A stretch of 64,000 bases of DNA, from positions 52,072,834 to 52,136,833 of the forward strand of contig CM017558.1 in assembly GCA_007844125.1 (NCBI GenBank), given 5' to 3'. The translations under genes were made by a program, and so were the position numbers. The notes below the pieces were generated by a model. The model did no database searches, had not been told where the DNA came from, and saw only the letters and a list, made by a program, of their open reading frames with translations. Below, in pieces: positions 38,096 through 49,500 of the stretch (positions are counted from its first letter, which is position 1; each line of letters starts with the position of its first letter). The DNA is from Sinonovacula constricta. Lineage: Eukaryota; Mollusca; Bivalvia; Cardiida; Solecurtidae.

Positions 38096-38849
38096 GCATC
38101 CCTTTGGAAGGTTGAGGTTAGGTTGTTTATAACCACCGACCGTGGAACTAGTGTAGTCTTGTAGACTATTAATATGCCAGGAACGGATCTATAATTAGTA
38201 TGCTTCGGCAAACACGTTGAGGTTTGTGAGATCACGGTAGTTTTTCTTTTTAGTTCATCATCTGTTTAATTACTCTGACAGAAACACCGTCTATCAGAAC
38301 CACACCCGATTTCTGGTATTGTAATGATCTGAAATATCGAGAAACGAACTAAAAAGTCAAGGTATGAACGAGCATGTACATACATTGTAAACCCAGCGTA
38401 CGATAACAATTTACCTGTTTTGAAATTTTAGTGTTGCTGTAGGTTTGAGTATGTCATTATTTAACAAAACAAAGATATAATATGATGTGTGATATTTTAG
38501 AACCAGGTGAAAATGTGTTGATTTGTTAATATTAGATGTGAGTCCTTTTTAAATAAACACCAGAGAATTATGGTACTTACTATCCACCAAATATCGAACA
38601 ATACATATTGTCAAAATGTGCACTTGTGATTTGGAATAACTAAGATGGAACTGTTATTGACAAATATGGCAGGTCAATGGTTAGGAGTAATAGCAAGTTG
38701 TGTGCGGCGCAGCAAAGTAACATGGTCAATATCATATCGTATAAACGGAGCATTATTTATTTTAAAAGAAATGTGTTGTTGTTTTTTTTAAGAAATCAAT
38801 GTTTGGTTAATAGAAGTGTGTAAATCGGTAAAATTACTTGTTTCGCCCG

Positions 38850-39600
38850 CGTTTTAAAATTTCAAATATGTTTTAATGCGCCAAAAGTTATTTTTAAATA
38901 AAAACAAAATGTTTAAATGCGTTGGTATCCACGCCACTTTGTCTTCGTTTCATGGTTGCGGAATGTTTAAATGGACAAAGATCATTGTCATTTACTTCTC
39001 GTTTTACCATTTGCAGTATGTTAGAATGTGTACAGATCTTTCACATTTTGACAGCGTTTAAAAAAATTTAAATACAAAAAAGTGTCCATTTCACAGCGTT
39101 TAAGCACGTGCATTATGTATACACGAACCAGTATCAAGCGTCATTTTGGATGGCGTTTTAGTAATTGCAAGATGTTTACATGCACCAGTTTCTAGTATCA
39201 TTTCGGATGGCGTTTCAGCATGTGCAAGATGTTTACATGCGAATTATCAGTCATTTTGTCCGGATTTTAACATTTGCAGTTGATCAGTATTCTGTTGTCG
39301 CATTTAAACACTTTTAGTTTAAATGCGATAAGAAAGTTCAACTTGTGTTTTCACATTTTCAGAATGTTAAAATGTGTATCAATCCTTGCAACATGTTAGA
39401 ATGAAAGATCAATGTCCTTTTGTAGAAGCGTTGTAACAGTTGCAATGTTTTAAATGCATTGAGATCAATGTTCATTTTATTTAAGCGTTTTAACACTGAA
39501 CATGTGTGCAGATGCGCTTTCGAAATGCTTAAAGACCAAGGACATTCTGTCCGTGTTTTACACTTGCAAGATGTTTATTTGTGTAAAGACCGGCGTTCTT
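38850..39600. repeat. Degenerate ~57-60-bp tandem repeat
   Basis: Recurring order of GCGTTTTAACA, TTGCAAGATGTTTAAATG and GATCAATGTCATTTTG at roughly 57-60 base spacing from about 38.85 to 39.6 kb. The ORFs at 38876-39061 and 39459-39696 lie in it and are not genes. Confidence 0.65.
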
Positions 39601-41859
39601 TGCCAGCGGTATCTTTTGACGTCATTCGACCTAGGCCAACAAGGCAATGACTTATGCTGTAACCACCTTACTTCTGCGGCCGCCCAGCAGCAATAAAACG
39701 ATACAAGATCAGGTGAAAATGATTGCCAGTCGGCTGACTAATAACAGACAAGGAATGTAAATTGTGATTCTGATGATTTATGTTCGCTTACCACACTCTT
39801 GTAACACTGACCTAGTAAAGCCAACTTATCGACTGCATTCTTTCTAAGTTTTTCGTCTCTCTTTGGAGAAATCTGTTAATAGACCAAGCTTCTGTAATTG
39901 TTCCGTCAAGTATGGAGTAAAACTTTGGCACTCTAGAAAGTTTATATGTGTCTGTCGGATGTTTTTTTTTTAAAACAGCATGGTAGTTAAGCTTAGATTC
40001 GCACACAACAAGGGAATTGGTCATAAATAGCAACGATAATGTTTTTGAAATCATGCTACAATTGACCAAGTTTTAAATGCCAACCGCTGGATTTTTAACG
40101 TGGCCCGTAAGTGGCTTTATAATTTGGGGCATTTTATAATTAGTTTCACATTAAAATATTTAATAACTCTTCCTAACAGATGAAAACAATTTTGAAATAA
40201 ATTGCATTATATGCAAGGAATTCTGTCGTTTTAAACACAATTGACTTTGCACGAATAGCAGAATTTAGCTAAGTATTACTAATGCACCAGACTTAGAAGT
40301 GGCCAAACAACATATGCATTGGTCTGAACAATGTTAAAACATTCGAAAACTTTAGTAATGAAAATATTCTGATAAAAAATAATGCCTAATGGTTAATCCC
40401 GTAAATATCTTGTCTTTATATACACTCTCTTGCCGTTTTAAATATAGTTATATTCGAACATACACAAGTAATTATAGCAATACCGACTATTATTGGTTAA
40501 GAACGAACCAAGAGAATATCAGAGGAGAACCAATGATGACTCAGCTGAAAATCTTCATCGTCTGAACAATTTCAAAACGACTGGGACTCGAAGCCACGGG
40601 ATAAATTGTTTGAATGTTCAGTCAGCTTATAGGAGCACTTCCCTCAAATAGTTGTAAACGGCATCTTGTGAAGCCTAGCCTCCCAGCGTAGTTATACAAT
40701 ACCACACATGGTGTTGTGAGGCTTCGATGATTGATCGTCGTCATCATGCCTTCAATACAGGATTACTTCTTTCTGCCGACAGAGAGTCAAGTGGCTCTTT
40801 AACTTGAAATGCCTCTCCGCCACAGATCTTTTCTCAGCATTAGCAACCTAAAGCAGGAGAGTCTTTCTTCGAACACATTTCGTCTGTAATGTTGCTCGGT
40901 AGTTGGTGAAATGAGAAAGTAATTAATAACACGACCATGACCGAACTGATTTTCACGCGCTTCGTTCGAATAAGTCACGATGATTATACCAGAAGCCATG
41001 CTACACAATAAGTCGTGGATTTATTTTCGTCTATTGACATTTTAAAGATTTGTGCGCGTTTTGATACGAAGCATGCTTTGCTTTCCTTCTGTTGGTATTT
41101 CAGGATGTGGACAAGTCCGATATGACAAAACGTGATGTTGTTTGCTATGTTTATTTCCAAATAACACATGAAGTCGTAAGTCAACAAGGATATCCACTTG
41201 AGAAAAAGTCGTCCTTGTCGTTAATGCAATGTGTGAACTCACGAAGTTAGTCCAATAATTGCTAAGAATTTCTCATTCATAAGCCATTCTAGTAAATAAA
41301 AATGCCCATTCGAATGAACGAATCATTGAAGCATTAAGATGTAGATCATTATCGTTCGTACAGTCAGTTAGTTATATGATATTAAAACTGTTTTACCATT
41401 AGTATTCGAAGATTCAACATTCCGGTCACTGTCGAAGTAAATCGTTCTGATTATTTAGAATACAGACATAACATATGGTGGCATATTTCCACTTTTAACA
41501 GTTTTCATGAAGAGTGTATCAATTGTTTACGAAAAGTTTCACGATACATTTTATCACTTATACCCATATTAACTCTTGCAGGCCCGTTTATCTTGGTCAT
41601 TAGTGTTAAATTCCGTTAGAAATAATACAAGCAAAACATAGTTGTCCATAAACTTAAATTCCAATAATTTATCTAATTAGAACTTTGGCGGGTTTCAGCT
41701 GAACGTATCAGTTTATTTGGATAAATTTAGGCATAGGAGCATCGAAGGGAGATAAAATGAGTTCTGCTATGCCATATACAATTTTTTGTGCCAATTACAT
41801 TATTTAACAACGGAGCTCTCGAAAACATTCGTATCAATCTAGAATTTAACATTTAAAAT

Positions 41860-42905
41860 TCAAACGTTCAAATCATTTGATATTCCAACATGCGGATAAC
41901 TTTACACGCAAACGATCTGATCAGGTGGAAATCAAACGCCCAGATCACTTGCCATTCCAACACCCGGATATATTGACCTTCGAACGTCAACGATTATTTG
42001 ACATTACAACGCCCTTTCGCTTGACATTCTAGCTTCCGGATCACTTAACATTCCCACATCCGGATTACTTGACATTCACCCGTACGATCACTTGACATTC
42101 CACCGTCCGGATCCCTTGACATTCACACGGCAAGATTAGTTGTCATTTCAATGACAGGATCACTTGACATTCAAACTTCTGGATCACTTTACACTCCAAC
42201 ATCCGGATCACTTGACATTCAAATTTCCGGATCACTTGACAATCAAACGGTCAGATCAATTGACAGTCAAACGCCCGAATCACTTAAAATTCAAACGCCC
42301 GGATGATTTGACATTCAAACGCCCGACTAACTAGATATTTAAACGCCCGGATCACCTGACAATCAAACGATCAGATCAATTGATATTCAATCGCCCGAAT
42401 CGCTTCAAATTTAAACACTCGGATGACTTGACATTCAAACACACGGATAACTAGACATTCAAACGCCCAGATCACTTGAAATTCCAGCATCCGGATCTCT
42501 TGACATTCAAACGTCCAGATGACTTGACATTCCAATGTCCGGATTCAAACGATCGGGTAGTTGGATTTTCAAACGACTATTCGGCATTCAAAAGTTATCA
42601 TTTATTGACGTTGACACGTCAAGATAAATTGATATTCAAAGGTTCGAATCATTTGATGTATTAGCGTTCAGATCACTTGATATTCAACCGACCGGATAAT
42701 TTGACATTAAAACTTTAGGTTCATTTAACATGCAGACTTGTGAGCTTGTCAACATTCGGATTATTTGACATGCAGACTTTCGTATTATTTAAGAGTCAAA
42801 CTTCCGGATCAGTTGACGTCCAAAAGTTCGGATTGTATTGCATTCAAACTATGGTTTCATTTGACATCGGTGTTCAGATCATTTGACATTTAATAACTTG
42901 GATTG
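41860..42905. repeat. 24-bp minisatellite, about 40 diverged copies
   Basis: Unit close to GATCACTTGACATTCAAACG followed by CCCG. The period is clear from about 42.0 to 42.5 kb and decays to both sides. The 42476-42664 ORF (with repeated F-K-R-P-D words) is a read-through of the units. It lies 400 bases left of an unrelated 55-bp array. Confidence 0.85.
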
Positions 42906-43165
42906 GTTGACAAATGTGTAAAACTATGTTCACAGGGAAAAGACAAACAATTTTATTAAAAACTGTGTTCATTATTTGTAAACATTTTGAGTGACTCATA
43001 TGGTGTCACCTAGAAAAGATATACGACCTTTCCGAAATAGTCAAGAAATGGTTCCTGCCAATAAATGCAGTTTTGTTTATGAAGTATATCGCAGCAAAAC
43101 AATTTATTGGACAATTGGACTTTATCGAAACGTCTTGCTAATTTAGTTAAGGAAGACCTCTTATA

Positions 43166-43278
43166 AATGTCTTGGTAGAACCACCGGCGCACGCAGGTCA
43201 GCTTTAAGACTCCATTAAGTCCTTCAAAACCGACCAGGACTTAAATAACGCGGTGAGATGCCGAGGAGTCAGAAGAAT
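43166..43278 (-). repeat. tRNA-derived SINE copy 4, head and core, abutting the 55-bp array
   Basis: Contains GAACCACCGGCGCACGCAGG (core) and GCGGTGAGATGCCGAGGAGT (head end). The SINE's last bases (CGAGGAGTCAGAAG) run straight into the first AAGTCGGCGAC unit of the minisatellite. Confidence 0.6.
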
Positions 43279-43280
43279 TT

Positions 43281-44330
43281 TAAGTCGGCGACGCTACTCC
43301 TTGGCCCTGGACGCCCCGACCCGTCAGATGAATAACAAGTCGGCGACTCCACCCCTTGGCCACAGATGCCCCGACCCGTCAGATGAATAACAAGTCGGCG
43401 ACTTCACCCCTTGGCACAGAACGCCCCGACCCACCAGAGGTATTACAAGTCGGCGACTCCACCCATTTGCCCTGGACGCCCAGACCCGTCAGATAAATTG
43501 CAAGTCGGCGACTCCACCCCTCTGCCACAGATGCCCCGACCCATCAGAGGAATTACAAGTCGGCGTCTCCATCCCCTTTCCATGGACGCCCCGACCCGTC
43601 AGGGGAATTACAAGTCGGGGACTCCACCCTCTTCGCCACGGAAGCCCCGACCCACCAGAGGAATCACAAATCGGCAACTCCCCCTCTTGGCCACGGACGG
43701 CCCGACCCGTCAGATGAATAACAAGTTGGCGACTCCACCCTTTGGCCATGGATGCCCGAACCCGTCAGATGAATTGCAAGTCGGCGACTCCACCCCTCTG
43801 CCACAGATGCCCCGACCCATCAGAGGAATTACAAGTCGGCGTCTCCATCCCCTTTCCATGGACGCCCCGACCCGTCAGGGGAATTACAAGTCGGGGACTC
43901 CACCCTCTTCGCCACGGAAGCCCCGACCCACCAGAGGAATCACAAATCGGCAACTCCCCCTCTTGGCCACGGACGGCCCGACCCGTCAGATGAATAACAA
44001 GTTGGCGACTCCACCCTTTGGCCATGGATGCCCAGACCCATCAGAGGAATTTCAAGTCGGCGACTCCACCCTTTTTTCGCGGACATCCCGACCCATCAGA
44101 GGAATTACAGTCAGCGACTCCACCCATTCGCCACGGACACTCCGACTCATTAGAGGAATTTCAAGTCGGCGACTCCACCTCTTGGCCCCGGACGGCCCGA
44201 CCGGTCAGAGGAATTCCAAGTCAGCGACCACATCCCATTATCACGGACACCCCGACTCATCAGAGGAATTGCATGTCGTCGACTTCACCCCTTGGCCACG
44301 GATGCCCCGAGCCGTCCTGGACAGGATGTA
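43281..44330. repeat. 55-bp GC-rich minisatellite with 276-bp higher-order repeat
   Basis: About 19 units of the form AAGTCGGCGACTCCACCCCT-TGGCCACGGACGCCCCGAC-CCGTCAGAGGAATTAC. A five-unit block at about 43494-43753 is repeated almost without change 276 bases later (43770-44029). Since 276 is a multiple of three, long ORFs arise on both strands (306 codons on plus; the same 86 codons twice on minus). GC content is far above the flanks. I treat it as satellite, not as a gene. Confidence 0.9.
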
Positions 44331-44334
44331 GCAA

Positions 44335-46290
44335 TCGAAAGGGAATGATGTACTTTGAAAAATAAGAGCTTCCTTGTCGACTTTAAAAAAAATACAAGGT
44401 ACTACATTGGACGCTGGTAGAGAATAAAAATAAGTGGATGAAAACTTTAATGCTATTTATTTAAAATGCCTTTAAAACATAAATAATTCACATACATGTC
44501 TAATGTAAATCAATTTTCCGCTATCACAGACAAAGACGCACAGTTGTAAAGAAATTGATGAATAAATATCACAAAGACATAAAACAGAATACTTATAATA
44601 ATAATACTTTAATCGTACCACTATACATTACATACATTTGTACAAGTAGGTATTATTTATAATTGTTTTCCTTAAGTGATGGTAAAACCTATCTTGTATT
44701 GTTAAGTTAAATTTGTTAAAAAAGCAGATATTGCGCTAATAAGGTTAGGCATTTTGCGTAACAGAACATTCAGTAAGCCGACCTCCTTTTTGTTGTTGTT
44801 GTTTTACTTTTGATGCCAAGAGTCAAGTTTTGTTCAACCCCATTGAAAATTTGGTTAAACTATTGAAGTTGTCAACTGATTTATGGGTTAATTAAATGCC
44901 TTCAAAATATTTTTGTAGTCTTAAGTTTAAAGCAGCCAAACAACACTGATATTGTAAACAGTTATAATCCAGCCATTTAATATTTCTCTTTTAAATGAGC
45001 CTGACCTAAACGCAAAAGGTGTTTACACCAGGGATAACAATTAAAATGCTACAATTGCTACATAGGCAGTGGGGAATACAGCAAGCAAAAGTGGAGCAGT
45101 TCATTTCTAAAGCTTATTTTGTACCTTTATGTATGTTGGCATTTATAATAGTACAGGCTACACATAATAATGAACAGATTAACAAACAATCAGATGTAAA
45201 GATATGTAATATTTCACTCAAAAAAAAACGAAAACAATTGTATCCTTTAAAAATAGTCAAATGACGTCATCACCAGCCTATTGTGGTCCGGCCCAATCCG
45301 AAATCCTGGATAGGCGAAAGTTTGAAGCCGGGTGAAAGAGACTGTTTGGCGTCACGGTTGCTCGAAAGTTGATTGGTGGTAGAAATGAAGTCATCATCTG
45401 TTGCTTAGTTACAGCTTCTGTGAGATATTACATAATTATATTGTTCACAAACATTAAAACAAACTAATGACAATTTGGAGATATTCCAAGGAACATTTAT
45501 CTTAACATTTTGTAAATAAAGATAATTCAATCTAGAAACAAAATCGATAAGTAATAAAAATGGATTACATACAAAAACATTGCTGATCTTTGAAATACAT
45601 GTTTGGTTTTATTTACAATTTGTAATGTAATAAATGTAATACAAACAACAATTTCAGTGTTTCTGTGTATTTACATGATAAATCGATATCATATACTGGT
45701 ATACATGTTGTACATGTTGTCTTTATTAAATAACTCGCAATTAAGCATGCAATAAGTAAAAAGAAATTTATTTGCTTATATAACTTTTGAACATTGTTTA
45801 AGTGGGGTTTTGTTATTAGAACCTTAAATATGTTTAACAAACGGATACAACAACAAAAGTAGAATACAAAGAGAATATATTACAGCCATGGACTGTAAGT
45901 TTTTCCTAACAATGACAAAACGTGTGTTTAAATGCAATCGTTTATTAGAAAAGAGTATATACAGACAATATAACCATGCATTTATTCTAAAAAGGTGACA
46001 ATTATGCATGCGGTTAATTAAAAAAGAAACAATAATTGGTATAGCAAAACAATGGCTTGTTTTAATGTATGCAAAAAGAGAGCCGTCTGTTACATGAATT
46101 GAAGCAAAGTGCATCAAAATGTGCAAAATGTGATGACTCTACAGTCTAGCAAGTGAAAGACATCTTACAATCGGTCTAGCAAAACAAATTAATGCATCAA
46201 TAATAATAATACTTATAATAAAATGACAACGAATTTACAACAATTCAATTAGCTAACAATACAACTAACAACGGGAACATATCTCTGGTT
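44335..46290. other. AT-rich flank and probable 3' UTR of the minus-strand gene
   Basis: Bases below 46294 follow the stop codon of the minus-strand gene. TTTATT words (AATAAA on the minus strand) near 45609, 45721 and 45928 are candidate poly(A) signals. Nothing else was recognised from 44.3 to 45.6 kb. Confidence 0.4.
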
Positions 46291-46293
46291 CTC

Positions 46294-46556
46294 TTAGTTC
46301 AGTAAATTGGGTGGTGAATACACATTAAATGACATCCTAGAATTTGGATTCTTTGGAGACGGCTCAGGAACGTAGGGTGCAGAGACTGGTGTACTTGACG
46401 GAGTGGTCGAGCGGTTCGAGACTCGAGCCGACTGTCGACCGGTGGGTGGTCGAGCGTATGCCGGAGGTTGGGGCGGCGGTTGTGGGGTGCCGTACGGCGT
46501 GGTTGTGACGGGGCGACCGGAATATGCTTCCAAAAGCCGGCGTGCCAAAGTGCGCT
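46294..46556 (-). CDS. Exon 6 of 6 recovered (last, with stop)
   Basis: The acceptor TCATCTTTCACAG precedes AG-CGC-ACT; the split codon makes Glu. It encodes ERTLARRLLEAYSGRP, a Pro-rich run (TPQPPPQPPAYARPP), a Ser/Thr-rich stretch and YSPPNLLN before TAA. The frame +1 ORF over the same bases is a shadow. Confidence 0.8.
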
Positions 46557-49500
46557 CTGTGAAAGATGAATGACGTCACAACGATGATGTCACAACATGC
46601 AGCAGCACTAATTCACATTCAAACAAAAGCCGAAGTTTGTAAATAGGCAGATGTTAGTTTAAATACACCGCAATCTAAATAAAGTTTTTTTCTTTATTTC
46701 AAATGGAAAATTGTCTGTTTACAACGTTACAATAATTAGAAGCGTTAAGCTGACAATATAAGTATTGAAATGGGTCAATTTATCAACAATTACGTTCACG
46801 CTGCGAATTAAATATAGGTTCACAACACGCATAGGACATACAATTAAAAGGTCAAGAAAACACAGCACACTTCAAGTAAAACTTCATATTTTCTTTGCAC
46901 ACAGTTATGCGTGAATATGAAAACCATTATAATTAACAACTAATGAGAGAATGTGCATCAGAAATGGATAAACAACGATGGTGCGAAATATTAAACAAAT
47001 TTCACACAAAACTTACCATCTCCTTGCGAAGTTTCGTAATACTTTCGAAGAGCCTCGGCTCCGAGTTTCTGGCCCAGTTCCCGGACTTGTTCCTTGACGG
47101 CGTCGCTGTTATCGTTGTAGTGGCGGTCATATGTAGTCCGATTTCGTATATGCATGTGGCGGTTCGATGCCGTCGGAACTGAAACCATCATATATGGAGG
47201 TAAACATTTGACGTCGGTCTTAAATATTCTAGAATGATGGATCTATTGAAGGTACTGTTTGATGAATTACATACTTCTTGTTGACACTGTGCACATGAGG
47301 TTGGCATTATTATAATATGAATAACATTTAATGCTGCCAGTTTAGTAAAGGTTTGTGGTGATATGGGACTGACAATCACAAGTATGGTAAGGCACGATTT
47401 GAACGCGACTCAGGGTCGTATATTTTGTGATATGCTTATCTTTGTATGGCATTTAAATCAAGCGGCATCAAAATATTTAACAGAATTACAGTCCATTTAA
47501 ACGCTTCATTGAAGTTTCGGTCCAGTAGGTCTCTTTCTAAATATAAAATAGCCGTTTTATACTTTTACATTTTGAACAATGCCGACTGGGTCGAAACCAA
47601 TAGAAGGTTTAAAGAGAATGTTATGCTGAGTAAATACCCTCTAAGAAGAATATTTTCGGCGTTTAACAGAATTGTTTAACTTAACCATTTGTAGAAAAAA
47701 TTATTTATACTAAAGAAAAAAAGTTTAGCAAGTTCAGAGAGGATTGACTCGTTGTGAACTTTGTGACCTGCGGAGGATCGTCCGTTTTGCTGTGCACACA
47801 CTGCACGGGATTTTCGTGAAAGTTACGTTTCACGCTTACATAATGGTGTAGTTTAAAAAAGGGGGAATGATGTTGTCAATAGATGGGCACAATTGGTCAA
47901 TAAAGAAACGTTTTAGTCACATTGATTTATAGACGAAAACCAAAGTCGTAAAGACTTGCTAAACTTTTTTCCTTTAGTATATTTTATAAACATGACTTTA
48001 GTCTTAACCTCCCAGCGAAAATGATATGGGAAGACCAACACAACCAGTAAAGGGATTTTTGCCAACGTATTGCTTTATGAAAACCTGTTTTCATTGTTGA
48101 TGCTGATGATAGGAACACGCATGTCCCAACCAAACGGACCATCTCAAATCTCAAATTGTTGAGTATTAACGGTCTAGTGGTTATCATGCTGGACTCCGGA
48201 TGGGAAGGGTTAATGGTTTGAAGATCCGAACCCTCACGAGATATAAGACTGTTGACAAGACCAGTTACGATAGATTGCTCCAGGTGATTACTTCATGAGT
48301 ACTGGTTCTACCCAGGAAGATCGCTGTCGAGAGGAAAAGTTGTAAACTGATGTAACATGTATTAAATCATTCATCAACAAATATGTTTAAAATAAACATG
48401 CCAACAAATCCCAAGTTCGATACTCACTTGTGCCGCAGGCCGGGATCTGTTTCTTCTTGTTGCTGCCGTAGCGGGTGGAAGGGAGATGGAGCGCCTCGGG
48501 TTGTGCGTGGTTCTGGTAGCTATAGCGTTTTACAGAGTCCAGGGTGAACGGAATGTTCTCCTTCCAGTCGGGCGGCAGCGAGTAGGCAGACCGCAACTGG
48601 AATCCTGGTGGGGAAAAGTAAGGGAGAATACTTTGATAGGATTAGTGGTGTGAGGTATGCGGGAGTTGCTTCTCTATTATAAGCTTGAGCATTTAAATGT
48701 CGAGAAAAGAAGCCTTGTGGGATAAACGGGCGTATTATGAAAGAAAAAAATGCAAACTGCCGGACTATTTGTTTTATTAACATGCATCTTTCAGAATAGA
48801 TTCAGATGTTGTGGTGTAGCGAAATGGTGGCTTATCGCGAATACAATAACAACTGAAAAGTGCTTTCAAAAACTGCCTCTTTTCTTTGTGAACACAGTTG
48901 CTTATGGAGACAAACATTCTAACCAAGATTGGTGAACATTGGTTCATAAATGTGGCCTTTAGAGTGTTTATATTTTCCCCCTAAATTTGACATAGTGACC
49001 TACTTTTGACTACACTTGACCTAGTTGAAGATTTGCTGAAAACTGTAACCTCTAGAGGGTTCACAAGCAAACTGTTGACGCCGGACGACGCACGGTGGAC
49101 GAAAGCGTTATCAGAGAAGCTCACCTTGAGCACGTTGTGACCAAGTCGATTAAGATTAAGGACCAAACCTACCCTGTGGGACCCCGAGATAGTCCGTCTG
49201 GTAGGTGGACTGACACAGCCGTTTGTGGACCTGGTTGATTTTGTCGTCTGTAACCTCTTCGGCCCATTTGGACCCCTCGGTCTCTTTTGGTCCGCCGCGG
49301 GGAAATTTCCAGACTAGGAACGCCTACAAAAATGAAGAATATGTTAACTGTTTGATAAACCAAACATATAGAGTGCGAACTGAACATAGTTTATCCTGTA
49401 ATTAACGTGTTTTGGCAAGATAAATAACTCCACATGTGCATTGCAAGAAGTTACGACTACTTTGAGCATTCTAAAATCGACTGTATATGTATAAAGGAAG

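Noticed and set aside
41860..42905. CRISPR-like array of 24-bp units
   Set aside because: Units are contiguous and degenerate with no unique spacers, and the DNA is animal; it is a minisatellite.
43411..44365. 306-codon plus-strand ORF and duplicated 86-codon minus ORFs
   Set aside because: Inside the 55-bp satellite; both strands are open because of unit composition and a 276-bp duplication.
49169..49387. 72-codon minus ORF with a stop right after PTG
   Set aside because: Wrong frame over exon 3; the splice-consistent frame gives AFLVWKFPRGG and joins both neighbours.
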